Shown: positions 25,401-33,596 of the stretch, one piece after another
Layout of the letters: each line of letters opens with the position of its first letter
How positions within the stretch are numbered: position 1 is the stretch's first letter
Source of the DNA: Phycisphaerae bacterium
Lineage (GTDB): Bacteria > Planctomycetota > Phycisphaerae > SM23-33
NCBI GenBank assembly: GCA_030745875.1
Contig: JASLNT010000081.1
Span: 1 to 64,000 of the forward strand
Direction: 5' to 3'
Length of the DNA: 64,000 nucleotides
Made by a program: the position numbers and the translations under genes
The notes under the pieces: generated by a model
Told to the model about the DNA's origin: nothing
Databases searched by the model: none
What the model saw: the letters and a program-made list of their open reading frames with translations, nothing else

Positions 25401-25634
25401 GTCGCCCTGCGAAGCGGATACTCCGCCAACGGGATGGGCGCCTACATGGAGCTGCGCGACGAGCGGGTGACGTTCTTTGTAAGGCGTCTGGCGCGAGGCA
25501 AGCACTCGCTGAGCTACCGCATGCGGGCTGAAATCCCGGGCAAGTTCAGCGCGCTGCCCACCAAGGCAAGCGCAATGTACGCACCGGAACTGAAAGCGAA
25601 CTCAGACGAGATCAAACTGAAGATAGTGGACTAA
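19410..25634 (+). CDS. Giant bacterial alpha-2-macroglobulin with intact thioester motif, 2074 aa
   Basis: Residues 1-23 form a Sec signal peptide without a lipobox, so it should be free in the periplasm or secreted. Residues about 25-110 resemble TPR helices. MG-type sandwich domains follow, with the MG2 signature near DRPVYRPKQKVNFKFWI. A Trp/Tyr-rich segment occupies about residues 795-840. Residues about 1217-1297 are a disordered Gly/Arg-rich stretch at the bait-region position, just before the A2M domain (FADTAFWASALTTGKDGF). The thioester motif GCTEQ has Cys1523 and Gln1526, followed by the alpha-toroid helices (NMQNSDGGWGWWSGW). The family traps attacking proteases by covalent capture. 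No penicillin-binding protein 1C gene, the usual bacterial partner, is adjacent. ATG 19410 follows AAGGA. Confidence 0.93.
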   Translation: MKRLTQIALSLTIVFAAASPILAAENPARKKAQKLYKDGNFKEAYEAFAKLALNIKTDHKAVGGDLNMAVSALQRLNRRNETDALREKIIKVHAKNWRLLHTAANSYLHDTHYGYIISGEYHRGHHRGGGKYANSYERDRVRALQLMVQAIPLTKKDGDHAAVGAFYMALADMMMGNRGYAGAWRLQYKTDISKLPDYEVGYYYGYGRHGGGSRGAPVDKNDEPIYHKRPKTWDAAKSDGQRWRWALLQAVEFSPPLREAVDYKFASFLKAQFGVETMGRYGRYFGSWRQPRPRDDGKKDTSGTYELHTLGEDETIAKLAIGVRRFKLPDEYNYILIFKRLSKGKGNWARNSMYQLCSMFENRRQYPKAANYWRQNIDRFGDDSNKSKAKRLKQIVDNWGVFEPIMTQPSGKGATVEFRFRNGKQVHFEAHSIKIEKLLADVKAYIKSNPQKGGWRETQISNIGYRLMKGDDKKYVDKKVAAWDLDVKPRPGHFDKRITVATPLQKAGAYLLTARMANGNLSRIIIWVADTAIVKKPLNGKTWYYVADAVSGKPIAKANVEFFGWYRKYVGKRGQRKYDTQTKNFSEFTSADGQIILGPHQMPNNFSWLAIARTDAGRMAFLGFSRVWYGRYYDREYNQRKTFVMTDRPVYRPKQKVNFKFWINTAKYDIEGKSEFAGQTFQVRIHNPKGEKLLEKSVKLDDFGGAAGDLSLKDDATLGMYSIQIRQGTRYYGGGRFRVEEYKKPEFEVKIEAPKEPVQLGEKVTATVEAKYYFGAPVTDAKVKYKVMRTEHSASWYPWTRWDWLFDSGYWWYGYDYSWYPGWKHWGCRRPIWPWWGWRPTPQPEVVAENEVRVGKDGKIKIAIDTALAKAIHGDRDHKYSITAEVTDKSRRTIVGTGQILVSRKPFKVYAWVGQGHYRVGEVVQASFQARRLDAKGVKGSGRLKLMKISYPKGKPVETQVQQWKLDTDEDGKASIQIKADTPGQYRLSYTLTDAKKHAIEGGYVFVIWGAGDTGGNYRFNDIELVADKQTYQPGEKVKLRINTSRRGSTVLLFVRPSNGVYLAPKIFRLKGRSVGEQVEVIKKDMPNFFVEALTVADGKVFREVRQIVVPPEKRVLDVKIFPSKKKYKPGEKAKVKIQLIAANGEPFSGSTVLTMYDKAVEYISGGSNIAKIKDFFWKWKRHHNARHETSLSKSGRNLLKTGEIGMAFLGVFGRSVADEPGPGGGGRGHGGGGIDAVADAGGAELENGLKAAGAATGFGEGSARPAASMAKRKGESRRSRANADQNGGQGPAMVEPTVRTKFADTAFWASALTTGKDGFAEIELTMPENLTTWKTVVWAMGFGTRVGEGSVEVVTTKNLIVRLQAPRFFVQKDEVVLSANVHNYLKKAKKVDVSLLMAGGCMELMKGQKALQTVEIPAGGEKRVNWRVRITKEGDAKITMKALTDEESDAMAMDFPVFVHGMLKTDSFSGVIRPNKKSGKFEITVPKQRRPEESRLEIRYSPTLAGAMVDALPYVVEYPYGCTEQTLNRFLPTVITQKVLQNMGLDLDEIKKKRTNLNAQEIGDDVKRAADWKRLAGRKRWNGKQWVNRNPVFDKGQVDRMVKAGLQRLTNMQNSDGGWGWWSGWREHSYPHTTAVVVHGLQIARANDVAVVPGVIKKGVEWLKRYQARQLQLLINFEEKKKNALKKQFADNLDALVYMVLVDEKVDNVEMRKRIYRDRNHISVYAKAMFGISCHKVGDTEKRDMLKRNVEQYLQQDDENQSAWLKLPNGGWWWRWYGSEMEAHAYYLKLLCLTEPKSKKASRLVKYIINNRRHATYWNSTRDTAYVIEAFADYIKAAGEDKPDMTVSIVVDGKKHKTVKINKDNIFSFDNKLVLLGKKVTTGKHTVELKKEGKGPLYFNAYLTNFTLEDHITRAGLEIKVNRKYYKLVKVDKKIKVEGSRGQAVDQKVEKYERKELKNLDTLKSGDLVEIELTMESKNDYEYIMFEDMKASGFEPVALRSGYSANGMGAYMELRDERVTFFVRRLARGKHSLSYRMRAEIPGKFSALPTKASAMYAPELKANSDEIKLKIVD

Positions 25635-25657
25635 AAGGGCCGCAGCGAAGGCGAGTG

Positions 25658-28600
25658 CTACTGCCTGCCGAGAAGATTCACCGCGCGTACGGTGCGAGTG
25701 CGTTCTTCGACCTCGTCGGGCAGGTAGCCCTTGATCCACGATTTGGCGCGATAAGAGAACTCTCTTCCGGACGGAAGCATGCCGATCGGAGCCACCTTCG
25801 CCGTCGGCGGGAAAACGTGACCTGTGCGCTGCGCGGCGTCGCGGCGCTCGTGGCAGCCTACGCAGCTTCGCGTCTCGCCCGGGCGGGCGTACATCCAGAA
25901 AACCTGGTTGCCGAGCACCCGACGGTCGGCATCGAGCACCTGCAGCTGGATCAGGCGGTCGGCGGGCACTTCAACGTGGAACGATCCGTCCGCAGCCAGC
26001 GGAGCCGTGCCCAACACCCGCGCGAACGTACCACCGTGATTCTTCCAGCGGTTCGTCGGGCGATTCTGCTGGGTCTCGTGACGCGAGACAACCGGACGCC
26101 CTTCGATTATGCGAACGAGCTTGCCCCGGCTGGTGACGCGCGGAATTCGCGATACTCTCGCCGAACTGCAGACTAATCGGGCGGTGAATGAATCGCTGCG
26201 CACGGCGGGATTCTCCGGAAGAACGGCTGGCCGCTTGCGAGCGACAATCGGGCGAGCCTCGAAATCGGCGGTCTCCGGATCGTTGTAAACGAGCGTCATC
26301 TTACCGCTCTTGACATCCGCAACGTATATCGCCAAGTCAATATTGACCGCACTGTTGAACAGCGCAGGTCCCTTCCTGAGACGTTTGAATTCGTCAGTAC
26401 CCGCGGTGATGAGTTTCCCACCGGTCTTAAACTGCTTAACCGTAGCCGAGCAGAGCACTTTCCCCTCCCCGATCGGGAAAGGCGTGGTCACCGCCCATTT
26501 CCTGTCGTGCGGGACGAGCGTCTCGCGGTATCCTCCGGACTCGGCGATAACGAGTCCGCCGCTGGAAGTGCATATCACACGCCCGTCGCCCAAAGGCTGG
26601 GGCTGACCGAGACGCAATACGCGATTGCGGTTGTCCCGGCGGCCTCCGTACGACGGTCGCATGGTCCACGCCGCGTTGTCCCTGTGCACTTTCCGCCAGA
26701 ACGGGCGGCGTTCGGGCCCGTAGACCGCTTCGTTCCTCGTTCCGTCCGGAAAGACCGCCTGGACCGTAACCTCGGTCTTCAGGCGCGAGTAGAAAATATC
26801 GAGGCGGCTGAAGACAACTCGCCCGTCGGGCAGGATCGACGGATCTCTATCGCCGCCCAGGTTGAAACCGATACAGTGAATGTCACGACCATCAGCGTTC
26901 ATGACTGTCAGGCCGGGGCTGGGGTAACCGTGGTATTCGTCCCGCACGCCGAGACGGGTCGACGAAAAGACAATCCGCCCATCGGGCAGGTAAACCGGAG
27001 CCACGTCGTGATACGGGCCCGAGGTCAACTGTCGCAAACCGCTTCCGTCTACATTCACCTCCCAGATGTGCCACCACGGGTCGTCGGAGCCTCCGAAACG
27101 CGCCGCGCCGGGCTTCTTCAAAGCAGCTTTGGCGTAGGGAGCCTGTCGGTAGTTGCGCTTGTCTCCGTTCAGACGACGGGCGAAGATTATGCGCTTACCG
27201 TCCCACGAAACTTCGCAATCGGCGACGTAACCGTCGGTGAACCTGGTCAGGGGCGCGACCTTCGGGATTTGCCCGGCCGGTCTGAGAATGTAGAGATTCC
27301 GCCCAAGCCTCATCGTCGGTCCGGAGTTGCTGATCGCATAAGTCTGGCGCCACGGATCGACGCCGGCCTGCCCGTTGAAATCGCTGCGAACCTTATTCCG
27401 ACCTTTGATGAAGACCAGGTCCGCATCGGTCAGGGATGTCATAGCTTTCTTGCCCGCGTCATCGGTGATCCGGACGGGCGCGACCTCGGTTGTCTGAACC
27501 GAGTGCTTCACTCCCCGGCGCCAGAGAGCCTCCCGGGCGACCAGTCGGACGCTGTGGAACGGATGGGCTCCCGCCGCCCGTTTCAGCGCCGCCAATGCGT
27601 CCGCCCCGCCCAATTCATCCAACGCAAGCGCCGCGGCGTGCTGCATCTCCAGAACGTTTCGACGATCTTCCAGGATCTTAACGAGCATTCCGGTTGATCC
27701 GGTCGCGGATAATCTGCCCAAGGCTCGGATGTACGCCTCGCGCCAACGAGGAGCCGGATCGTTGAACTCGGCGTGTTCGAGCACTCCGGAGAATCCGTAC
27801 TCGGCTTCGGGATGCGACGACGCCAGCAACCGCTGCAGCGGCTGGATAGCGCGTTTGTCGCCGATAAACATCAGCGCCTTGGCGGCGTTGATTCGCAGCC
27901 AACCGTTGTCGTGTTCCAACATTTTGATCAGCCGCGGGGCCTCCCTGGCGCGACACAGCGCGGGAAACCACCGACTGACGTACGGCACGTCCCCATACAT
28001 CCTCATCGCCAGCACGTCGAATGCTTCTTTGGGCGAGGCGTTCTGACCGGTGAAATTGTCGATCTTCCGGCCGGGCCACTTATCAGATGCCGCCGCCGAC
28101 CGAAACGCAGCATCACATGCTGCTTCGCGGAGCGAGGCCCGTTCCAACAGGAATGCGGTGATCAACTGATAGGCCTCGATCTCGTAGAACACGCCGCTGT
28201 CCCAGTCGGAGGTCAGATTCGCCAGCAGGTGCGGGCATATCTTCCGCAGGGCCGCTATGTCGTCCTTGTCGTCCAGGGGCAGGCGCGTCAGCGCAAGCGC
28301 TATCGCGTAAGGCGTTTCCAGCATCCGGTCCTGCGTGTTGTCGCCAAGGCTCAGATCGTCGGGCGGGCACAACTCGGGGCGGTGCAACCTGCTGCGCGTA
28401 TGGGCCAATTGCCTGGCGAAACGCGGATATGCTTCGATCAGGGGTTTGACCGCCCGACGGTCGCCAAGGTCGCCGAGCGCATCAGCGGCGTATCGACCCC
28501 AACCGGCGGTGGCTAGGTAATCCAACAGGACAGGCAAGGCCTTATCGCCCCCAAGGCGCCCCAGACTGCGAATACACGACTGGACGAGATGCTTCTGGAG

Positions 28601-29272
28601 TTCGTTTAGTCTCGAATGGTTCTCCTTGCGATATCGCGCCAGCACTCTGAGAACCTCGTCGGCTGCGCCTCTCCCGCCCAGCGCGCCCAACGCCCGCACG
28701 CCGCGCAGCGAGGTCTCCATATCCCTGCTGACGACCATCTGCAGCACGTCGCGCGGGATCCGCCCGGGGCGAATATCCGCACACCGCTTTTTCCATGCAT
28801 CGGCCTGGCGACGACGAACTTCCCGGTCACCCAGCGCGTCAAAGGGTAAGTCCATGCCCGTCAAATTGCCCAACGCCGCGCACGCCGACTGCCTGACCGA
28901 CCAGTTCTCATCGTCCAGCGCGGTCAGCAACAATCGTATTTCGGCGCGTCCTCCGCACCACGACAACGCCAACACAGCCTCGCGACGGACATCCGCTGAC
29001 TTGTCGCTCAACGCCCCGCCAAGGGCCTTGCTCGATGAATACGCACGGAGAAACCCCAACGCCTCAGCCGCCGCTGCTCGGGTCTTCGGAGTCGACGAAG
29101 TCAGCAAAGAAACGTTCTCGGCGACCTGCAGATCGTAGGGACCGACACGGAAGTCGGACGCGACAGACGCCTTAAAAGGCCCGCCCCCACTCGCAACGTT
29201 AGCAGGTTCCGCGTAAGACGCCCCGCCGGTCACGACCATCGCGATACACACAATATGACAGGTGCGTTTCAT
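25658..29272 (-). CDS. HEAT-repeat plus HzsA-related exported protein, 1204 aa
   Basis: ATG 29272 is chosen because it gives a signal peptide (MKRTCHIVCIAMVVTGGASY); the frame's 125-codon extension has no such logic and overlaps the divergent neighbour. Residues about 50-610 are HEAT repeats (for example VRREAVLALSWCGGRAEI and WLRINAAKALMFIGDKRAI), a scaffold that binds other proteins. From about residue 640 it resembles the HzsA-related PD40 protein at 7559-10387 (KRIIFARRLNGDKR, VAPVYLPDGRIVFSSTR). It ends with a single haem motif CVGCH near residue 1136, where the paralogue has three. It converges on the macroglobulin gene with a 23-base gap. It is probably a periplasmic redox-scaffold protein; the substrate is unknown. 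Confidence 0.8.
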   Translation of the reverse strand: MKRTCHIVCIAMVVTGGASYAEPANVASGGGPFKASVASDFRVGPYDLQVAENVSLLTSSTPKTRAAAAEALGFLRAYSSSKALGGALSDKSADVRREAVLALSWCGGRAEIRLLLTALDDENWSVRQSACAALGNLTGMDLPFDALGDREVRRRQADAWKKRCADIRPGRIPRDVLQMVVSRDMETSLRGVRALGALGGRGAADEVLRVLARYRKENHSRLNELQKHLVQSCIRSLGRLGGDKALPVLLDYLATAGWGRYAADALGDLGDRRAVKPLIEAYPRFARQLAHTRSRLHRPELCPPDDLSLGDNTQDRMLETPYAIALALTRLPLDDKDDIAALRKICPHLLANLTSDWDSGVFYEIEAYQLITAFLLERASLREAACDAAFRSAAASDKWPGRKIDNFTGQNASPKEAFDVLAMRMYGDVPYVSRWFPALCRAREAPRLIKMLEHDNGWLRINAAKALMFIGDKRAIQPLQRLLASSHPEAEYGFSGVLEHAEFNDPAPRWREAYIRALGRLSATGSTGMLVKILEDRRNVLEMQHAAALALDELGGADALAALKRAAGAHPFHSVRLVAREALWRRGVKHSVQTTEVAPVRITDDAGKKAMTSLTDADLVFIKGRNKVRSDFNGQAGVDPWRQTYAISNSGPTMRLGRNLYILRPAGQIPKVAPLTRFTDGYVADCEVSWDGKRIIFARRLNGDKRNYRQAPYAKAALKKPGAARFGGSDDPWWHIWEVNVDGSGLRQLTSGPYHDVAPVYLPDGRIVFSSTRLGVRDEYHGYPSPGLTVMNADGRDIHCIGFNLGGDRDPSILPDGRVVFSRLDIFYSRLKTEVTVQAVFPDGTRNEAVYGPERRPFWRKVHRDNAAWTMRPSYGGRRDNRNRVLRLGQPQPLGDGRVICTSSGGLVIAESGGYRETLVPHDRKWAVTTPFPIGEGKVLCSATVKQFKTGGKLITAGTDEFKRLRKGPALFNSAVNIDLAIYVADVKSGKMTLVYNDPETADFEARPIVARKRPAVLPENPAVRSDSFTARLVCSSARVSRIPRVTSRGKLVRIIEGRPVVSRHETQQNRPTNRWKNHGGTFARVLGTAPLAADGSFHVEVPADRLIQLQVLDADRRVLGNQVFWMYARPGETRSCVGCHERRDAAQRTGHVFPPTAKVAPIGMLPSGREFSYRAKSWIKGYLPDEVEERTRTVRAVNLLGRQ

Positions 29273-29423
29273 ATCTGAATATCTCCGACCTTGTCCGTTA
29301 CGCTGGAATCCGCGTCGGGCCCAAGGCACGGTGAGACTACGGCTTGACGGGCGGGATGTCAATGGATACGGTGACCCAGGCGCCATCAGCCATATTCTAA
29401 CTGCATCATGGGAGACAACCGCC

Positions 29424-30815
29424 ATGCCGCAACACAACACAAATCGTCGTGAAATCCTGAAAGCCGCCGGACTCGGAGCGGCGGCGGCGTCAATATTGGG
29501 CTCGGCGTCAACCGGGCGGTCAGCCCCGCAGGCCCGCGCGAAGAAACCCAAGTTGCACGGAATGAAGTTCGACGTTCTTGTAGTCGGCGGCGGACCGGCG
29601 GGGATCGGGGCGGCGATTGGAGCAGCCCGGACCGGAGCGAAGACCATGCTGATCGAGAATCACGCGTTCTTCGGAGGAGTGGCCGCCTGGTGCCTCGGCA
29701 TGCCGATCAACCAGATGCGCCCCGAGAGCAAAGCCCGTTCGAAAGTCCATGAACTCGTCATCAGCGAGCTTACCGCACTGGGCGATCAGGCCGTGCGGAT
29801 CGGTCAGCATCAGTTATGGTGCAACGTTGAATACCTTAAGGTCGCAGTGCTGAACGCGCTCGATAAGGTCAAGTGCAAGTATCTCGTCCACACCCAGGCT
29901 GTCGACACGATCGTCAAGAACAACCGCGTAACGGGCGTTGTAGTCGCCACCAAGCAGGGCCTGGCGACTATCGAAGCCGGCGCCGTGGTGGACTGCACGG
30001 GCGATGGCGACATAGCCTTCTTCGCAGGGGCCGAAACAATGAAGGAACTCGGGTCGCTGTCTCCCCAGACGCTCTGCCTGAGCCTGACAAACGTCACCTC
30101 CGCACAACTCCGCAAGGTGAACATGCGACAGCTTGCCGCAAAGGCCCGAGACAAATATCCGCTGATCCCCAAAGGATGGGGCCTGCGCAAGGTCGCCAAT
30201 TCGGGCAATTTCTATATAAACCACGCCGGGACTCGGGACTTGGGGCAATTCGACGCGACCGACCCATTCCAGCGCAGTAACGCCGAATGCGCCAGCAGGC
30301 GCCAGATTCTACAGATGGCCCGAGCGATGCGGGAATTCGGCGGTGAGAGCCTCAAGGATATCGAACTGACCGGCGCCGGAACGCAAATGGGCGTCCGCGA
30401 AACAAGACGGGTCAAGGGGCTCTACGTCCTGACCGAGAAAGACGCCATCGACGGTCGCACCTTCGAAGACGTTGTCGCGTGGCGGAGCGGATATCTGGAT
30501 ATCGGATTCGTGCGCTTTTCAAAGATGAAGATCCACGACGTGCCCTATCGCGCGATCCTGCCGGCGAGGCTCGACGGTTTGCTTATGGCGGGGCGATGTA
30601 TTTCGGCGACTCACGTAGCGGCTTCTGCGGGCAAGAGCATGGGCAACTGCGTAGCGACGGGACACGCTGCGGGCCTGGCGGCGGCGATGTCGGTGAAAAA
30701 GGGCGTGCTTCCGCGGGCGATTAAGGTCGCCGAATTGCAGGAGGCGCTGCGGGCCGACGGCGTGGATCTGAAACGCGGGGGAACGGTCCAGAAAAACGTC
30801 AGCGCCGCAGGATAA
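29424..30815 (+). CDS. Tat-exported FAD-dependent oxidoreductase, 463 aa
   Basis: ATG 29424 is chosen because the product then starts with a twin-arginine signal (NRREILKAAGLGAAAASILG); the longer frame from 29262 adds arginine-rich shadow sequence. The FAD-binding Rossmann motif GGGPAGIGAAIGAARTG is at about residues 51-67, followed by the acidic strand end (MLIEN). AVVDCTGDGDIAFFAGAE and the C-terminal AGRCISATHVAASAGKSMGN are typical of the FAD_oxidored family (PF12831) common in planctomycetes. It should oxidise a small periplasmic substrate, perhaps a sugar or sugar acid, with FAD loaded before export. It is divergent from the HEAT/HzsA-related gene across 151 bases, so the two may share regulation. 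GGAG lies nine bases before the ATG. Confidence 0.88.
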   Translation: MPQHNTNRREILKAAGLGAAAASILGSASTGRSAPQARAKKPKLHGMKFDVLVVGGGPAGIGAAIGAARTGAKTMLIENHAFFGGVAAWCLGMPINQMRPESKARSKVHELVISELTALGDQAVRIGQHQLWCNVEYLKVAVLNALDKVKCKYLVHTQAVDTIVKNNRVTGVVVATKQGLATIEAGAVVDCTGDGDIAFFAGAETMKELGSLSPQTLCLSLTNVTSAQLRKVNMRQLAAKARDKYPLIPKGWGLRKVANSGNFYINHAGTRDLGQFDATDPFQRSNAECASRRQILQMARAMREFGGESLKDIELTGAGTQMGVRETRRVKGLYVLTEKDAIDGRTFEDVVAWRSGYLDIGFVRFSKMKIHDVPYRAILPARLDGLLMAGRCISATHVAASAGKSMGNCVATGHAAGLAAAMSVKKGVLPRAIKVAELQEALRADGVDLKRGGTVQKNVSAAG

Positions 30816-30828
30816 CGAACCGATGATC

Positions 30829-31728
30829 CTAAAACCCAACGTTCTTCGGGAGAGTCTCGTACCCGTAGTACTTATGTTCGATGCGGTCGGGGTATACCTT
30901 CACGATGCGGAAACCCAGAGGATCTTTGCGGAGGGCCTTGCCCGTTGAACTGGTGGTGACCAGTTCGATATCACCGAATTTGGCGTAGAGATTTCCGTGG
31001 TAATGGCCGCTGAAGACCGCACGGACACCGGCGCGGGCGAACAGTTTCAGCAGTTGGGTCCTTGGTTCGAGCGGTAAGTTGAAGTACTGGCTGCGCTCGT
31101 CGTGTTTCTTCAGGCACATGGGGTGATGCATGAAAACGATGCGGTGGCGAGCTTTCTTCACCGCCTTCGAAAGCAGCGTCTTGGCGATCCAGTCCATTTG
31201 CTCGCGGGCGACTTTGGGAGCCCCGGCGGGGTTCTTGATCAGGTCGCTCTCGATCGCCATGAAGAAGTCCCCTGCGTGAGAAAACGTATACCAGAGTTTT
31301 CCGAACCGCTTGACGTACCACTCCAGCGTCTTGGGCGTGGGAGTGTTGCAGACGTCGTGATTGCCCGCGAGATTATGAATTGGAATGTTCTTGTCGAGCC
31401 CCGCCGTTGCGTCCAGATAGTCCTTGGCGCGCTGCTCATCTTTCTTCCAGTCGCGTTTGGCGAGACTTCCGTGGCAGTTCAACAGATCACCGCAGACGAC
31501 GACAAACTCGGGCTTCAGCGCGTTTGCACAGGCGATAGCCCGCTTCCATGACTTCACCGAGCCCCAGTAGAGTTGCGGATCAGCCATCTGTATGAAGAAG
31601 TACGGGTCGGTCGGCCGGGTCGTCGCGAGCTTGTCGGCCCATGCGCCGCCCGCCATAACCGCCACGCCGAGCCCGGCGGTCCTGATAAACTCGCGTCGCT
31701 TGATTTGCATTTCTTTCACAGGTCTCAT
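30829..31728 (-). CDS. Tat-exported calcineurin-like metallophosphoesterase, 299 aa
   Basis: The twin-arginine signal KRREFIRTAGLGVAVMAGG marks export. The metal-binding motifs of the calcineurin-like phosphoesterase fold are all present in order: MADPQLYWG (D-x-H variant with Gln), VVCGDLLN, NLAGNHDV, VFMHHPM and FSGHYHGN. The two-metal centre should therefore be functional apart from the altered first motif. The enzyme cleaves phosphate mono- or diesters in the periplasm. ATG 31728 and ATG 31710 are both possible. A TATAAT box at 31740-31735 lies so close to 31728 that the mRNA would be nearly leaderless with that start, which argues mildly for 31710. It converges on the FAD oxidoreductase gene with a 13-base gap and diverges from a GNAT gene. 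Confidence 0.9.
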   Translation of the reverse strand: MRPVKEMQIKRREFIRTAGLGVAVMAGGAWADKLATTRPTDPYFFIQMADPQLYWGSVKSWKRAIACANALKPEFVVVCGDLLNCHGSLAKRDWKKDEQRAKDYLDATAGLDKNIPIHNLAGNHDVCNTPTPKTLEWYVKRFGKLWYTFSHAGDFFMAIESDLIKNPAGAPKVAREQMDWIAKTLLSKAVKKARHRIVFMHHPMCLKKHDERSQYFNLPLEPRTQLLKLFARAGVRAVFSGHYHGNLYAKFGDIELVTTSSTGKALRKDPLGFRIVKVYPDRIEHKYYGYETLPKNVGF

Positions 31729-31787
31729 TGTGACATTATACTACTCCAGAGCACAAGGACCAGAAGCGGTATTATGGAACAAAGGGC

Positions 31788-32462
31788 ATGGCTGAGCGTT
31801 CGAGTATGGAATGTTTCATCCGTCCGCTGCGGCGGGCCGATCGCGGGGCGGTCAGGGATATTTGTGTCGAGACGGCGTGGCTTGGCGGACCGGGACGGGG
31901 GCACATTCCCGACGGCTGGATATGGGCGGAGTTCTGGACGCGATACTTCACCGACCGGAATCGACGAAACAGTTGGGTGCTCTGCGACTCGGCCAGCGGG
32001 CGGGTCGCGGGTTATCTCATGGGAACCGACGACGTACGACGTTTTGACAACTACGCGCCGTTCCTGATACCCGGGATAGTTCTGCGGGCGATTCGCAAGC
32101 GTTTGATCCGCCGGGCGGAGACGCGGGCGGCGGTGGCGGCGATGCTGAAATCGATCGCGTGCGGCGAGATGTCCATACCGCAGACGGTTGTGCGAGACTA
32201 TCCCGCCACAATGCACATTGACCTGCTGGACGAAGCGCGAGGCCGTCGCTACGGCGTCGAACTCTACAAACTCTTCGTCGAACAGATGCAATCGCTGGGA
32301 GTTACGGGAATTCACGCACAGACGCTGAGCGTTAACGAAGCGATCACCCGCTTCTGTGAGAGTGCGGGCTTCACACTTACAGGCGTCAAACCGATCGGTG
32401 CGTTTAAACACGTGGAGTCGGCGCCGATCGACATCCTCACCTGGACAAAACCGCTTGGATAA
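31788..32462 (+). CDS. GNAT-family N-acetyltransferase, 224 aa
   Basis: A 224-residue protein with the general GNAT layout: an opening strand (CFIRPLRRADRGAVRDICVE), a central VLCDSASGRVAGYLMGT hairpin, the acetyl-CoA-binding segment around HIDLLDEARGRRYGVELYKL, and the C-terminal NEAITRFCESAGFTLTG motif. A long basic insertion (about residues 95-125, RAIRKRLIRRAETRA) separates the halves and is unusual. No signal peptide, so cytoplasmic. AAAGGGC just before ATG 31788 supports that start; ATG 31806 is the alternative. It is divergent from the metallophosphoesterase gene (59 bases). The acceptor substrate cannot be predicted. Confidence 0.8.
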   Translation: MAERSSMECFIRPLRRADRGAVRDICVETAWLGGPGRGHIPDGWIWAEFWTRYFTDRNRRNSWVLCDSASGRVAGYLMGTDDVRRFDNYAPFLIPGIVLRAIRKRLIRRAETRAAVAAMLKSIACGEMSIPQTVVRDYPATMHIDLLDEARGRRYGVELYKLFVEQMQSLGVTGIHAQTLSVNEAITRFCESAGFTLTGVKPIGAFKHVESAPIDILTWTKPLG

Positions 32463-32492
32463 TCTCCGGGCTGTGATGAACGCAAGTTCCAC

Positions 32493-32520
32493 TTGCCGCA
32501 GGAACGGCTGGTAGTATAAT
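32493..32520 (+). promoter_or_regulatory. Promoter candidate for the pseudopilin-HEAT pair
   Basis: TTGCCG (32493-32498) and a perfect TATAAT (32515-32520) are spaced by 16 bases, 25 bases before ATG 32546. The downstream gene pair has a 22-base gap and is probably co-transcribed. Confidence 0.5.
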
Positions 32521-32545
32521 AAGGTGTCATTGTAACGAGCGGGTT

Positions 32546-33574
32546 ATGAGCAATTGCAGATCGCATTTCGTCGCATCAGCGCGGAGGAGCGTGGGATTTA
32601 CGCTTGTGGAGTTACTTGTCGTGATAGCTCTGATCGCTCTGCTTGCAGCGTTGCTCGTTCCTTCGTTCACCACCATCGGCGAGCACACCAGGGAGTTGCT
32701 CTGCCGGAACAATCTCAAAGAGTTGGCGGGCATTCTCCACCAGGGCACTGACGGGGACGGTATCCTGCCGACGGCCAACAGATGGTTCAGCCACATCACG
32801 CATAGAAAATTTGGCGAGTTAATGATCTGCCCGGACGACAATCGGGACGATGAAGTTGACGACAATCCCGACGACATGTCCGACCTGTACATCGTCCAGA
32901 ACTGCACAATGTTCTCGAACCTCCAGGATGTTATCGATATGGGACGTTCGCTGGAGGACAACCAGATTCTGGTCAACCCGCCCGGGATTGCGGGCGACCA
33001 TGGCTGGAATCCTCCCGATCCGAATGGGAATCAGACGCTGATCTGTATTGACGATGATGCGGCGGTGATGATCACCGCCGGCGACAGTACTGTCATCGAA
33101 TCGATCGATCCGCCCGGCGACGGCGGGCTGTGCGGCTCGGAGCACTGGGTATGCCTGGACGACGGTCGACCCAATTGGCGAAACGAAGTCACCGCCGTTC
33201 TACAGTCTGTGAGAAACACCAGCAGATCAGCGGCGGACACCGCCGACACACGGGTTGTCATGCGCCTGACCGGCAGGCGATACGCCGACATTATCGAACA
33301 GCCTTACACAGTGGGCACGCAGCGAGCATCGTACGGTATGAGCACCGCCGTCGACAGCGTGTCGCCCCGCAGCGGTCAGTTGATGCTGGTCGAGTACGAC
33401 ACGTCGATCGTGCGTCTGAGGGGCAACTTCACCGATATCGACGAATCACTTCGCGCGCGGCATTTCGGGCGGGCCAACTTCGTGTCCACCGACGGTCATG
33501 TCGGGTCCAAAACGACCGGAGAACTCGAACAGGAACTGCACGGTGCTCCGAACATGGGCATATGGGGTCCTTGA
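32546..33574 (+). CDS. Type II pseudopilin-like protein with H-x9-DG motif, 342 aa
   Basis: After 17 residues comes the prepilin peptidase site and hydrophobic helix GFTLVELLVVIALIALLAAL, with the conserved Glu five residues after the cleavage glycine. A helical stalk and a large variable globular domain rich in Asp, Gly and Pro follow. Near the C-terminus the HFGRANFVSTDGHV segment fits the H-x9-DG signature of the planctomycete/Lentisphaerae pseudopilin group related to DUF1559. Such proteins occur in dozens of copies per genome in these phyla and are thought to be exported by a type II-like system. No other pilus or secretion gene is close. It probably shares an mRNA with the HEAT protein downstream. 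Confidence 0.88.
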   Translation: MSNCRSHFVASARRSVGFTLVELLVVIALIALLAALLVPSFTTIGEHTRELLCRNNLKELAGILHQGTDGDGILPTANRWFSHITHRKFGELMICPDDNRDDEVDDNPDDMSDLYIVQNCTMFSNLQDVIDMGRSLEDNQILVNPPGIAGDHGWNPPDPNGNQTLICIDDDAAVMITAGDSTVIESIDPPGDGGLCGSEHWVCLDDGRPNWRNEVTAVLQSVRNTSRSAADTADTRVVMRLTGRRYADIIEQPYTVGTQRASYGMSTAVDSVSPRSGQLMLVEYDTSIVRLRGNFTDIDESLRARHFGRANFVSTDGHVGSKTTGELEQELHGAPNMGIWGP

Positions 33575-33596
33575 TGCATAGTGTCGGAAGGGTGAG

